Of a DNA stretch of 64,000 nt, positions 44,061 through 52,474 are shown piece after piece. The first letter of the stretch is position 1; every line of letters begins with the position of its first letter. The notes under the pieces are model-generated. The model saw only the letters and a program-made list of their open reading frames with translations, was not told the origin of the DNA and made no database searches. Source of the stretch: Streptosporangium amethystogenes. GTDB lineage: Bacteria; Actinomycetota; Actinomycetes; Streptosporangiales; Streptosporangiaceae. The position numbers were made by a program, and so were the translations under genes. The stretch covers positions 434,001 through 498,000 of the forward strand of contig NZ_JOEQ01000004.1 in the NCBI RefSeq assembly GCF_000721075.1, in the 5' to 3' direction.

Positions 44061-44429
44061 TCAGGCCGCGGTGAGCAGCTTGCCCAGCCGCTCCACCGTG
44101 GGCCGGGACTCCACGTGGAGCCGGGAGACGTCCAGCCCCTCATCGGCGAGCACGACCAGCAGCGCCTCCTGGCGGATGGCGTAGACGACGATGTATCCGC
44201 CGCGGCAACGGGTCACCACCTCACGAAGCTCCCCCATGCCCACCTCGTAGCCCGTACGTTTCCCCAGCCCCAGGGTGGCGGCGGCCAGCGCGGCCAGCAC
44301 CTCGGGCCGCGCACCGTCGCTGTCGGCCGCGACGAGCAGTCCGTCCACCGACGCGACGGCCGTCTCCAGCACGCCGGTCACCTGCTCGCGCAGGATCTTC
44401 AGCTCGGCGAGCACCGCCTGCTTGCTCAT
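44061..44429 (-). CDS. Roadblock/LC7-domain protein, copy 1
   Basis: 122 residues from ATG 44429 with GGAGG 7 bp upstream (a TTG one codon earlier is less likely). A single roadblock fold: VTGVLETAVASVDGLLVAADSD, ALAAATLGLGKRTGYEVGMGELREVVTRCRGGYIVVYAIRQEALLVVLADEGLDVSRLH. Such small proteins in actinomycetes dimerise and often act with Ras-like GTPases and DUF742 proteins; no GTPase gene is present here. A second roadblock gene lies 1.6 kb away beyond the TnpB element. Confidence 0.82.
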   Translation of the reverse strand: MSKQAVLAELKILREQVTGVLETAVASVDGLLVAADSDGARPEVLAALAAATLGLGKRTGYEVGMGELREVVTRCRGGYIVVYAIRQEALLVVLADEGLDVSRLHVESRPTVERLGKLLTAA

Positions 44430-44528
44430 CAAATACCTCCAGCTTAGAAGCGGCGCGGTGCCACTCGACGAGTTCTTCTCGGAAATCTGAGCGGGCGCGG
44501 CCTGTGAGACATCCGATCCCCGGCGCCC

Positions 44529-44897
44529 TCATCCACCCGTGAGATCAGGGGCGTCCGCCTCCTGCGGAGGCAGGGACCTGAGGGCGAGGAGGGGACGGGG
44601 CAGGGCCGGTCCTCCTCCGGCGGGGGCCAGTACTTCATTGACCTTGCTGGTACCCGGGCGGCGGGGCAACTGGTCAGCTACGGCGCGGCGGATGCAGTCG
44701 GAACCGAGCATCGTGGGAACGGGTATGGCCAGGGGCACCAGCCTGGCCCGCATGGACAGGTCGAGCCGGCGCCAGCCGGCCACGTGCTCCATCCGGCGGG
44801 CGGTCTCCCGCGCGAGCCGCTCGGGTTCGACGCCCGGCAGGACCGACAGCAGCGGCAGGTGTGAGTCGTGTAGAGAAAGCACGGAACGGCGAAGCAT
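44529..44897 (-). CDS. Hypothetical protein, possibly truncated by the TnpB element
   Basis: 122 codons from ATG 44897. The middle part (LPLLSVLPGVEPERLARETARRM, LVPLAIPVPTMLGSDCIRRAVADQLP) looks like real protein, whereas the last 35 residues are low-complexity. I do not recognise a family. Its start lies 20 bp from the tnpB start on the opposite strand, inside the probable left end of the insertion element, so the native N-terminus may be lost. No ribosome site is visible. Treat as uncertain. Confidence 0.35.
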   Translation of the reverse strand: MLRRSVLSLHDSHLPLLSVLPGVEPERLARETARRMEHVAGWRRLDLSMRARLVPLAIPVPTMLGSDCIRRAVADQLPRRPGTSKVNEVLAPAGGGPALPRPLLALRSLPPQEADAPDLTGG

Positions 44898-44916
44898 TGA
44901 ATGCCATACTCAATGC

Positions 44917-45993
44917 ATGCTGGTGACGGAGATGCTGAAGCTCGCCCCGAGCGCTGAGCAGCGCGAGGCGCTACTGGCGACGATGCGAGCGTGCAACGCC
45001 GCCGCCAACCGTGCCGCCGAGGTGGCGTTCGAGCACCACACCGCCAACAAGATCGCCCTGCAGAAGCTGGTGTACGCCGACCTGCGAGCCCGGTTCGGCC
45101 TGTCGGCGCAGATGGCCATCCGGTCGATCGCCAAGGCATGTGAAGCCTACAAGCGAGACAAGAAGATCAAGCCGGTGTTCCGCGAGTTGGGTGCGGTCGC
45201 CTACGACCAGCGAATCCTCACTTGGAAGGGTCGCGACGCGGTCAGCATCCTCACCCTCACCGGCCGCATCGTCATCCCCGTCGCCTACCAGGGCCGCTGG
45301 TTGAAGACCAGCGGGACCACCGCACGGGGACAGGCCGATCTCCTCTACCGCGACGGCATGTTCTTCCTCGCCACCGTGATCGACGTACCCGAACCACCGC
45401 AGGGTGACGAGCCGGACGGGTGGCTGGGTGTGGATCTCGGCATCGTCAACCTGGCCACCGACTCCACCGGCGAAACCCACACCGGCAAGGGTGTACGGGC
45501 TGTGCGGCGGCGCAACGCCCGCCTGCGGGCACGCCTGCAGGCCAAGGGCACCAAGTCCGCCAAGCGACTCCTGAAAAAGCGCAAGCGCAAGGAGTCCCGG
45601 TTCGCCCGTGACGTCAACCACGTGATCAGCAAGCAGCTGGTCGGCAAAGCCAAAGACACCCAGACCGGGATCGCCCTCGAAGACCTCGAGGGCATCCGCG
45701 ACCGGGTAACGGTTCGTAAGGCTCAGCGTGCCGACCTGCACTCGTGGGCGTTCTACCAGCTCCGCACGTTCGTGACCTACAAGGCCGCCATCGCCGGCGT
45801 GCCCGTGCGTCTGGTCGACCCCCGCAACACCTCCCGCACCTGCCACCGGTGCGGGCACTGCGACAAGAGCAACCGTCCCAACCGGGACGACTTCACGTGT
45901 CTCGGCTGCGGGTTCGCCGGCCCCGCCGACCACAACGCTGCGATCAACATCGGTCGCAGGGCAGTGAGTCACGCTGCCGACGACGCGGCCTGA
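44917..45993 (+). CDS. tnpB: RNA-guided endonuclease TnpB family protein
   Basis: 358 residues from ATG 44917. N-terminal helix-turn-helix/WED-like part (LKLAPSAEQREALLATMRACNAAANRAAE), then the split RuvC domain: Asp173 in WLGVDLGIVNLATDS, Glu255 in GIALEDLEGI, Asp338 in GPADHNAAINIGRR. A four-Cys zinc ribbon lies between (Cys309, Cys312, Cys328, Cys331; TCHRCGHC and CLGCG). All catalytic residues are in place, so the nuclease may be active. Known relatives use an omega-RNA from the element's 3' end to cut sites adjacent to a short TAM, favouring retention of the element. Confidence 0.92.
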   Translation: MLVTEMLKLAPSAEQREALLATMRACNAAANRAAEVAFEHHTANKIALQKLVYADLRARFGLSAQMAIRSIAKACEAYKRDKKIKPVFRELGAVAYDQRILTWKGRDAVSILTLTGRIVIPVAYQGRWLKTSGTTARGQADLLYRDGMFFLATVIDVPEPPQGDEPDGWLGVDLGIVNLATDSTGETHTGKGVRAVRRRNARLRARLQAKGTKSAKRLLKKRKRKESRFARDVNHVISKQLVGKAKDTQTGIALEDLEGIRDRVTVRKAQRADLHSWAFYQLRTFVTYKAAIAGVPVRLVDPRNTSRTCHRCGHCDKSNRPNRDDFTCLGCGFAGPADHNAAINIGRRAVSHAADDAA

Positions 45994-45994
45994 C

Positions 45995-46054
45995 CCGTGC
46001 ACCCCATGCACGGCGAGGAGCTGCAAGCTCGGCCCTTTCAGGGCCGAGAAGCTG
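45995..46054 (+). ncRNA. Candidate omega-RNA (reRNA) 3' scaffold of the TnpB element
   Basis: Two hairpins follow the tnpB stop: CCGTGCA/TGCACGG (45995-46013, 5-nt loop) and CTCGGCCCT/AGGGCCGAG (46028-46048, 3-nt TTC loop), then GAAGCTGAC. In TnpB systems the right-end element forms the scaffold and the flanking DNA past the element end supplies the guide. Here the guide would begin near 46056 (TAACGGTAGTAGGTGGG...). The RNA 5' end, probably within tnpB, cannot be set from sequence. Confidence 0.55.
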
Positions 46055-46068
46055 ACTAACGGTAGTAG

Positions 46069-46509
46069 GTGGGTGTACTTTACGTATCTACCGCCACAGA
46101 TGACCTCGTCCGCACGTCCGACAACTCCGTCCGGCGAGGCGGCGTCCGTACCGGCCCCCTGGGAAAGAAGCTCACGACGATCGATGGCTCGGTCGGCGCG
46201 GCACTGGTCGACTACGAAAGCGGCATGTGCCTCGGCACGATCGGAGGAAGTCGCGACCTGGATCTGGAGGTGGCGGCGGCGGGCAACACCGAGGTCGTCC
46301 GCGCCAAGGTCCGGACCATGGCGGCGCTGAACATCAACGACTCCGTGGAGGACATCCTCATAACGCTGACCAGGCAGTATCACATCATCAGGCTGCTGGC
46401 CGACAGCGGCGGCCACACCTTCCTCTACCTGGTGCTCGACCGGGACCGTGCCAACCTCGCCCTGGCCAGGCACCACCTGCGGCGCATCGAGAGCTCGCTC
46501 ACCGTCTAG
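46069..46509 (+). CDS. Roadblock/LC7-domain protein, copy 2 (N-terminus uncertain)
   Basis: 146 codons from GTG 46069. From about residue 35 it is a good roadblock domain: KLTTIDGSVGAALVDYESGMCLGTIGGS, DLDLEVAAAGNTEVVRAKVRTM, DSVEDILITLTRQYHIIRLL, FLYLVLDRDRANLALARHHLRRIE. The first ~33 residues are unlike the family, there is no ribosome site, and the start lies only 14 bp from the proposed end of the TnpB element. The native start may have been displaced by the insertion. Function, if expressed, would be that of a small GTPase-associated or signalling scaffold. Confidence 0.72.
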   Translation: MGVLYVSTATDDLVRTSDNSVRRGGVRTGPLGKKLTTIDGSVGAALVDYESGMCLGTIGGSRDLDLEVAAAGNTEVVRAKVRTMAALNINDSVEDILITLTRQYHIIRLLADSGGHTFLYLVLDRDRANLALARHHLRRIESSLTV

Positions 46510-46630
46510 GCCCGGGAGAACCACCGCCGGGTGCGGGGAGAATCCCGGCGCGCGAGTCCGCCACATCCTGCAGCCACGCCTCCGACGAGAACGAGGTCAC
46601 CGTGCTGACAGCGGATGCCCCTCATACGAA

Positions 46631-46676
46631 CGAAGGGCGGTCGGGGCGGCGAGATCGCCGCCCCGACCGCCCTTCG
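46631..46676. terminator. 21-bp perfect stem hairpin downstream of tmRNA
   Basis: The arms 46631-46651 and 46656-46676 are perfectly complementary over 21 bp (starting CGAAGGGCGGTCGGGG) with a 4-nt AGAT loop. It lies 35 bp past the tmRNA 3' end on the minus strand and ~120 bp past the roadblock gene on the plus strand, so it could end transcription from both sides. No long T-run follows, which is common for actinobacterial terminators. Confidence 0.8.
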
Positions 46677-46710
46677 GCGATCTGTTCCGTACGGTTCGAG
46701 CACGGAACGG

Positions 46711-47095
46711 GGGTGGAGGTGGCGGGAATCGAACCCGCGTCCTTCAACTTCAAGACAGGGCTTCTCCGGGTGCAGCCTGCTGTGCTTTTCTCAGCCCCGG
46801 CAATCACGCAGGCAAGTCGCCGACGGGCTCAGCCACTGTAAGATTTCCCGATCTTCCCCGTGGCCGGGTTGATCGGTTGAGCCTCCTAGCGATGCCGGAT
46901 CCGGGCCGGAGGCGCTCCCGGGCCGGCAGAAGTCACTCGCTGCTTAGGCGGCGAGTGCCAGGTTGCCCTGGCTGACTTCGGAGTGCGTCTTATTGGCACT
47001 TGTTGGTCGCGGTCACAGTGTTAACGAGGTTATGTCCGCAGTCCTCGACCCGCTTCACCTGGCTTGCAAAGCCAAAGTCGAAACCAGTCACCCCC
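46711..47095 (-). ncRNA. ssrA: tmRNA (transfer-messenger RNA)
   Basis: The 5' end GGGGGTGACTGGTTTCGAC (from 47095) and 3' end GGTTCGATTCCCGCCACCTCC plus discriminator A (46714) form the tRNA-like acceptor (7 bp with one G-U) and T arm; the T-loop GGTTCGATTCC is exact. The CCA is not fully encoded (CCC). The tag frame lies at 46997-46944: ANKTHSEVSQGNLALAA followed by TAA, ending in the usual LAA degron. Downstream pseudoknot stems are visible as GC-rich inverted pairs. It rescues stalled ribosomes with SmpB, encoded 2.3 kb upstream on the same strand. Confidence 0.95.
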
Positions 47096-47486
47096 CTGTT
47101 GAATTTTCAACCCATCCCCGAGGGGGCGGGCTATCCGAAGATACCTGTTACAACAGAGGTAACGCCAATCGAATTCCCGCCCGGTGCGCCGGGCGAGGTG
47201 GCGCAGGCATCGCACGAGGCGGTGGGGGCGCGGCGGAGCGTGGGCATCCCGCCGGGAACACCGGTCGGAAACGCCGAAACCCCGGGGACGCCCGCGAATC
47301 GCGTGCGTCCCCGGGGCCGACCGGCAGGGTCGAGCCGGTCCTGACGGGCAGGGCCTCCCCCGAGATGAGGCCCTGATCTCATCACAGCGACCGAGCCCGA
47401 AACCCCCCGATCGGCGCCCGGTCATTTAGAAGGACGCAGACGAGGCGCCCTGCGGTTGCTCAGGGTGAAAAGAATATTCCGGGAGG
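47096..47486. other. Region between the PBP-like gene and tmRNA, with two hairpins
   Basis: No gene. Next to the PBP-like stop are two candidate termination hairpins: CAGGGCCTC/GAGGCCCTG (47349-47375, 9-nt loop) and CCCCGGGGACGC/GCGTCCCCGGGG (47280-47316, perfect 12-bp arms with an inner CGCGA-A-TCGCG stem). The part nearest tmRNA (47096-47170) is AT-richer with GTTGAA-AA-TTCAAC at about 47098-47111 and probably holds the ssrA promoter. Confidence 0.55.
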
Positions 47487-49376
47487 TCACAGCCCTGCGT
47501 GGAGCCCCTGGAAGAACCGTCCCGCGACGGCCGCCCCTGCCCCGGAGTCGGGGCTCTGCATCAGCACGGCGACGGCCACGTCTCCCTGCCATCCGACGAA
47601 CCAGGCGAGCGGCTTGCGGTTCTGCGAGGCGGCGGCCGTGATGCCGTGGACGGGGTCACCGGGAGCCGCGGCGGCACGTGCCGAGCCCGCGGTCACGCCA
47701 CTGCGCATGAAGGTGCGGAGCATGCCGACGGTCTTGTCGTCCAGTTTGATCGGATCGGGCGCCTTGTAAGGCTCGGTCTCCGTCGTGGGATCGGCGGTCC
47801 GGGGGTCGGTGACCAGGACCGGCGGACGCCAGGTGCCCGAGGCGACCGCCCCGGCGACCAGTGCCATGGAGAGCGGGCTGACCAGCACGTTCTGCCCGGC
47901 GAGTGCCTTCGCCGTGGCGGCGTCGTTCTTGAGCGGCCTCATGGAACCGCTGAACCCCTTCAGCGGCAGGGCCCAGGGCGCCCCGATGCCGAACTTCGCG
48001 GCGGCGGACGTCAGTTCGGAGCCGTCGATCCTGCGGGCCAGCGAGGCGAGCGCGGTCACGCAACCGGTGGCGAAGTTGGCCTGAAGGGTCGGCGTCACCC
48101 CGACGGGCGCGCCATCCTGATGGAACGCGACACCACCGACGGTCCTGTCCGCGGGGCAGGCCAGTTTCTGTTTGGGGCTGATCCGGGCCTTGAGCATGCC
48201 CTCGACGGACATGATGGAGAACGCGGTCCCCGCCGGGAACCTCCCGGCGAGAGCGTGCTTCTCCTGGTTGTACTCGCTGGTGCTGGACACTGCAAGAATG
48301 TCGCCGGTCGAGGCCTGAACCGCCACCAGCATGCCGGACCCGCCCAGCAGCGCGCTGTCGGCGGCCTTCTGGTGGGTGCGGTCGAGCGTGGTCTGCACCG
48401 GTGAGGTGGAACGGTCGGGCCGCCACTTCTTGAGCTCGGTCACCTTGAGCGTCTTGAGATCGACAGTGATCACCCGGGTGTCGGTCGAGCCGGTCAGGTG
48501 CTCCTGGTATGCCTTCTGCAGGCCGGCCCTGCCGACCGTGTCCCCGGCCCGCTGCGGGCCGCCGAGCTGCTGCTCGGTCTCGGGGGTGACGGCGGTGACG
48601 GTGCCGACGATCTGGGTGGGCGAGGCGGGGGCGACCGACTGCTCCTGCTCGGAGAGGATGATGCCGGGGATCGCCTCCAACTGGGCGCTGAGCTGCCCGA
48701 ACTTCGTACGGCCGAAGGTGACCAGCGGGACCTGGAGGTTGGGCTGGGCGGAACGGATCCGGCTCAGCAGACGGTCATGCGGAAAGCCAGTGATCTTGGA
48801 GAGCCGCTGGCAGAGCCTGTCCGCCTCGTCGTTCTTCAGATTGGCCGGAATCACGCTCGCCACGTGCAGGATGGCCTTCTCCTGCAGCGGGTCGCGGTTG
48901 CGGTCGAGGATCGGCTGGCGCCCCTCGGGGGTGACCTTCACGGCGAACCGCTGCCCCTCGCGCAACTGGGGGTGGAGCACGCTGGGCGACCAGCGCACCT
49001 TCCAGCTGCCGTCGACCAGATGGAGCGGGAGCTTGCCCTCGTACTCCCACAGGGGGTTGTTCTCTCCCAGGTCGACCTCGGCGTCGAAGTCGGCTTCGAC
49101 CTCGTCCGCGGCGCGCCGCATGCTCTTGACGTCGAAGCGGAACGAGGCCGCGTCGAGCTGGAGTTTGGCGTCTTCGAGCGCCTTGCTGACAACCTTCTCA
49201 TCGCCGTCGGTGCGCCTGGCCGCCGCGGCGTAGTCGCCCGTCTGCCAGCCGATCAGGAAGTCGCGCACCGCCTCGTGGGCCGAGGGCTCCTCGAAGCAGG
49301 CGGACAGCATGGGAGCCGTCACCGCCAGCGCGAGCACCGCGGAGGCGGCACGCCTGGCCCTTCCTCTCACCGTCAT
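47487..49376 (-). CDS. Penicillin-binding-protein-like lipoprotein with degenerate transpeptidase motifs
   Basis: 629 residues; ATG 49376 overlaps the smpB stop (ATGA). Signal peptide with lipobox LSAC (Cys27), a MecA_N/NTF2-like domain (residues 33-130), a PBP dimerisation region (140-300) and a transpeptidase-fold domain (345-629; [49 protein letters not shown]). All three catalytic motifs are lost: the SxxK position reads TAFS (384-387, in [12 protein letters not shown]), SxN reads TGC (437-439), and KTG reads ITA (579-581). It cannot be a normal acyl-serine transpeptidase; a structural or sensory role is more likely. Confidence 0.88.
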   Translation of the reverse strand: MTVRGRARRAASAVLALAVTAPMLSACFEEPSAHEAVRDFLIGWQTGDYAAAARRTDGDEKVVSKALEDAKLQLDAASFRFDVKSMRRAADEVEADFDAEVDLGENNPLWEYEGKLPLHLVDGSWKVRWSPSVLHPQLREGQRFAVKVTPEGRQPILDRNRDPLQEKAILHVASVIPANLKNDEADRLCQRLSKITGFPHDRLLSRIRSAQPNLQVPLVTFGRTKFGQLSAQLEAIPGIILSEQEQSVAPASPTQIVGTVTAVTPETEQQLGGPQRAGDTVGRAGLQKAYQEHLTGSTDTRVITVDLKTLKVTELKKWRPDRSTSPVQTTLDRTHQKAADSALLGGSGMLVAVQASTGDILAVSSTSEYNQEKHALAGRFPAGTAFSIMSVEGMLKARISPKQKLACPADRTVGGVAFHQDGAPVGVTPTLQANFATGCVTALASLARRIDGSELTSAAAKFGIGAPWALPLKGFSGSMRPLKNDAATAKALAGQNVLVSPLSMALVAGAVASGTWRPPVLVTDPRTADPTTETEPYKAPDPIKLDDKTVGMLRTFMRSGVTAGSARAAAAPGDPVHGITAAASQNRKPLAWFVGWQGDVAVAVLMQSPDSGAGAAVAGRFFQGLHAGL

Positions 49377-49840
49377 CTGTTCCTGTGCCTGAGCGCGCGT
49401 GCCATCTCCCGCTTGGCCTGGTTCTCGGCCAGTGTCTGCCGCTTGTCCCAGTCCTTCTTTCCCTTGGCGAGGCCGATCTCGATCTTGGCCCTGCCGTCCT
49501 TGAAGTAGATGGCGAGCGGCACCAGGGTCAGACCGCCCTCCTTGGTCTTGGCGACCAGCTTGGCGATCTCCTTGCGGTGCAGCAGGAGCTTGCGGGTGCG
49601 GCGCGCGGCGTGGTTGGTCCAGGTACCCATGGTGTATTCGGGGATGTGGACGTTGATCAACCAGGCCTCGCCGTCCTTGATGACGGCGTACCCGTCGAGG
49701 AGGGAGGCGCGGCCGAGCCGCAGCGATTTGACCTCCGTGCCCTGGAGCACAAGACCAGCCTCGTAGGTGTCCTCGATGTGGTAGTCGTGCCAGGCACGCT
49801 TGTTCTGGGCTATTACCTTCCGCCCGGTCTCACGTGGCAT
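49373..49840 (-). CDS. smpB: SsrA-binding protein SmpB
   Basis: 155 residues with the SmpB OB-fold marks: [60 protein letters not shown], and the C-terminal tail [24 protein letters not shown]. The tail enters the mRNA channel and the core binds the tmRNA tRNA-like domain. Its gene is 2.3 kb upstream of ssrA on the same strand, with the degenerate PBP-like gene between and coupled by a 4-bp overlap. In related genomes smpB follows ftsX closely; here a ~2.6-kb island intervenes. Confidence 0.97.
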   Translation of the reverse strand: MPRETGRKVIAQNKRAWHDYHIEDTYEAGLVLQGTEVKSLRLGRASLLDGYAVIKDGEAWLINVHIPEYTMGTWTNHAARRTRKLLLHRKEIAKLVAKTKEGGLTLVPLAIYFKDGRAKIEIGLAKGKKDWDKRQTLAENQAKREMARALRHRNR

Positions 49841-50857
49841 GTCTTGAGCCTACCGGCGTTGGGCCTGCATGCTTTCCAACCGCTCCCCCAGAACCCCGCC
49901 GGCGCCCGGGCAAATCCATGGATCGGCAGAGAGAACCCGCACACATCATGACAACGAGGGCTTCAAGGCATATATCACCAAATCGCCATTCCCTCGGCCT
50001 TGAGCTTGCTGATCCACATGGCGGCATCCTTCGCCGGAGGTGTCGCGCCGGACAGGATTCCGCCGTCGACCCATGATCGACGCGCACCTTGCTTCGTGGG
50101 TGTGCGCCCGGCTGGAGACGTTCTTGGACGAGGGCGCGCGCGGATAGGACGGTCGGCGCTGGACGGGCACGCGCATCGCCGCCCTGATCGCCGAGAGGTT
50201 CCAACCCCGCGCGGGGTGGCCTACCTGATGGAGAGTCTGGGATGGTCGTTCCAGGTGCCGGTGCATCGGGCGGTCCAGCGCGATGACGAGGAGATCTCCA
50301 GCCGGAGGCGACGGTGCTGCCCGCCTTGAAAGCACCTGGGCGATCTGGGGCTCCCGGCTCGTCTTCGCCGATGAGTCCGGGCAGAACCTCCCGAACGGCT
50401 TCATCGCCGAGACCGGACCGATGATCCCCGACCCGGCGTAACCTCTGGCTTTCATGCTCGGTACGTGTCGATGACGCTTGGCGGCAGACCACCAAAGGCG
50501 CTTGGCTTGTTCTCGCTGAGATCGCCTCGTTCACCGGCTACCCGCACCACTCACTTTCGGTCACACTTTATTACCCCTAAGCTTCGGGCCGGAAATCGGA
50601 TTCGCCGACACCACTTTCCCAAGACCTCAAGATGATCACACACCACGATCACTTAGCGCCAGAATGCACTTAAGTAAAAAACTGCCCGCAGAGCAGATTT
50701 AAAGCGCCGACTGAATGCCTTGACATCTCACAAAATGAGTGATTCTCTATGTTGTCAAAACAAATGACAGCACCAGGGGGCAAATAGGGTTTCGGCAGCC
50801 CCTTTCGTATGGTGATCCACGCTGCCCGACCTTGTCTTTTGCACTCTAGAGTCTTGC
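49841..50857. other. Gene-poor island segment upstream of smpB
   Basis: About 1 kb with no intact gene. 50073-50440 carries a broken IS630-type transposase (separate entry). 50560-50857 is clearly AT-richer than the surroundings, with short palindromes such as CTCA-CAAAA-TGAG near 50737; TTGACA occurs at 50731. smpB's own promoter should lie within the first ~200 bp, which are otherwise featureless. Confidence 0.5.
50073..50440 (+). pseudogene. IS630-type transposase remnant
   Basis: Three frames give consecutive pieces of one transposase: DAHLASWVCARLETFLDEGARG then TAG (50145, probably TGG originally) then RRWTGTRIAALIAERF in one frame; GVAYLMESLGWSFQVPVHRAVQRDDEEI (to about 50300) in a second; GSRLVFADESGQNLP (to about 50395) in a third. 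The second piece is the characteristic helix-turn-helix end of IS630 transposases and the third is the start of the DDE domain. At least one nonsense change and two frameshifts make it non-functional. Confidence 0.65.
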
Positions 50858-51570
50858 TTGACCTTGTACTCGATACTTACTCCATTCGCCCCTCGGAGAC
50901 CGGAACAGTTACTGCCATACGCCGCGCTGGTGAACTGGAGTAATGCGGATCGACTGCGGCAAGGCCAGTCGATGCTGGTCGAGCCGCATCAAGGATTTGT
51001 CTACGCGACCGGCGCCGGATTTCGAGTGCCAATCGGGCTGGGCGTCACCCTTATCCGGCTCCGGACGTGCGGATCGGCCTGGGCGCCCTGCCCCCCGGGA
51101 TGGCCAGGCTCGCCGGTGAGACAGCCGATGTCGCCATCATGTGGCTGACTCCAGCCTCCTACATCAGGGACACTGTGATCCCCGCCCTGCGGGAGGGCGC
51201 CGAGCAGGCCCGCCGCCAGATGCCCAAAGTGACCGTGATCGTGCCCATGGCACTCAGCCGACCCGAGCGCGAGCCCGCGGAACTGGCACTGGCCAGCAAC
51301 GCTGCGCATATAAAAGCGGCGCACTACATTGACATATTGAGCAGAGCGGGAGTCGATGTCACCGGAGACGACCCGCTGATAGCAGCCAAAGCGCTGGTGG
51401 ACGGTGGTGCTTTCCTAAGCGGTGACATCGACCGGATAACCGAGCAAATGGCGGAGTATACCGACGCCGGAGTCGACGAGATCGTCCTCAATTTGACCGG
51501 TGTCTATCAGCTCTGTGGACCACAGGCCACGCTGACCGACCTCAAGACCATCCTGGCTGAGGTTGCCTGA
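50858..51570 (+). pseudogene. Luciferase-like (LLM, F420/FMN-type) oxidoreductase, deleted and frameshifted
   Basis: The 5' part (from TTG 50858) reads YSILTPFAPRRPEQLLPYAALV...QGQSMLVEPHQGFVYATG AGFRVPIGLGVTL, the start of an LLM barrel. Near 51057 the frame must shift for RIGLGALPPGMARLAGETADVAIMWLTPASYIRD and the rest to 51570. Compared with family members of ~320 residues, about 75-85 residues between the two parts are missing. The 3' part (168 codons from 51067) remains open and its TGA overlaps the ATG of the next gene. An enzyme lacking these barrel strands should be inactive. Confidence 0.65.
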
Positions 51571-52307
51571 TGAAGAACGGAAACATGAGCCCGACAGGAA
51601 CCACCCGGATGCGTCAGCGGCTGACGTCCTGGGGAACAGGGCAGGGCGAGATAGCGGCGCCAACGATTGTGTTGGAGGATCCCGCTCACCTCGAAGCAGT
51701 CCTCGGCTCCGACCTCGCCGGTGCCTCCTCCCTGCTCTTCGCTCGGGAATACGAGGTGCACGCGGACGATTTGAATATCGTGGCCTACGAGGGCTCGATG
51801 AGCGAGCCGGGCACCGAAGTCTCAATCGGTGACGATTTCTTTCTGCAGATCCAGGATTACGCGACAAGCGAGTTCATGTCGCTACTCGGTCCGACCCTGA
51901 TCCGGGTCGTTGACGAAGCTGATTTCGCGCGATTTTTGGAGGACGCCGACCGGGCCAGACAGGAGAGGGTCCTCCCCGGCTTCGCCGTGGCCTCAGCCGT
52001 CCGGTTTGCCGATGTCCCCGGACTGGGTGCGGGGCCGGTGATCGACGGCCCCCGGCTGAGACTGCATGTGAACCTCGAAGGAGAGGTGTCCATTTCTCCC
52101 GCAGGCCAGCGGATCGGCACCGTCGGTGACGGCCTCGCCGAACTTGAGGACGAAAGCCGCGCCCGCGGACGCGTGACGTCCACCGGTGGTCCGTCAATCT
52201 CGGATATGGAGTACGGCCTCCCCAGGCTGACCACCGGGCAGAACGTAGCGAGGCCCGGATATGACGAACGTCATGCGGCCGGTTCCGAGGCTCGGAAAAC
52301 AAACTGA
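51570..52307 (+). CDS. Unrecognised protein, coupled to the broken LLM gene
   Basis: 245 residues; its ATG overlaps the preceding TGA (TGATG). I do not recognise the family. Predicted soluble, acidic, with no signal peptide or membrane helix. Notable segments: APTIVLEDPAHLEAVLGSDLAGASSLLFAREYEV, DDFFLQIQDYATSEFMSLLGPTLIRVVDEADF, RVLPGFAVASAVRFADVPGLG. The C-terminal 50 residues are polar and likely disordered. The coupling implies a function once linked to the LLM oxidoreductase. Codon use is less GC-extreme than in neighbouring genes, in line with acquired DNA. Confidence 0.65.
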   Translation: MKNGNMSPTGTTRMRQRLTSWGTGQGEIAAPTIVLEDPAHLEAVLGSDLAGASSLLFAREYEVHADDLNIVAYEGSMSEPGTEVSIGDDFFLQIQDYATSEFMSLLGPTLIRVVDEADFARFLEDADRARQERVLPGFAVASAVRFADVPGLGAGPVIDGPRLRLHVNLEGEVSISPAGQRIGTVGDGLAELEDESRARGRVTSTGGPSISDMEYGLPRLTTGQNVARPGYDERHAAGSEARKTN

Positions 52308-52474
52308 GGCCGCGCCTCGGGCCGACCGCATCACCCCAGATCGTCGCCGCCTCGACAACAACCATGATTGCCCAGAGGTTGTGGAGCCTCCGCCTCGGAG
52401 TCCACACTCCACAACCGTCGATGGCGTCACAGGTCAACGAGCCTCGGCCGACCGGTCACATCCTCATTGAGACA

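Larger units (their letters stand above)
44894..46055 (+). mobile_element. Solo TnpB insertion element (IS1341/IS200-IS605 type)
   Basis: The element contains only tnpB. Left side: inverted arms GCATTGA (44894-44900) and TCAATGC (44910-44916) directly before the tnpB ATG. Right side: two perfect hairpins after the stop, then the sequence GAAGCTGAC, where I place the right end (about 46055). No TnpA (HUH Y1) gene and no terminal inverted repeats are present, as expected for this group. The exact left boundary could be further upstream. It separates two roadblock genes. Confidence 0.7.

Noticed and set aside
44529..44897. TnpA (HUH transposase) partner for TnpB
   Set aside because: The frame left of tnpB lacks the HUH motif and catalytic Tyr; it is an unrelated or truncated protein, so the element is classed as solo TnpB.
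46711..46740. tmRNA 3' end as an integration (att) site of a genomic island
   Set aside because: tmRNA genes are common integration targets, but I see no second copy of the 3' end in the window and no integrase gene beside it.
50858..52307. Intact RiPP or other natural-product cluster
   Set aside because: No precursor peptide, transporter or second tailoring enzyme is visible, and the LLM gene is broken. Only a remnant can be supported.
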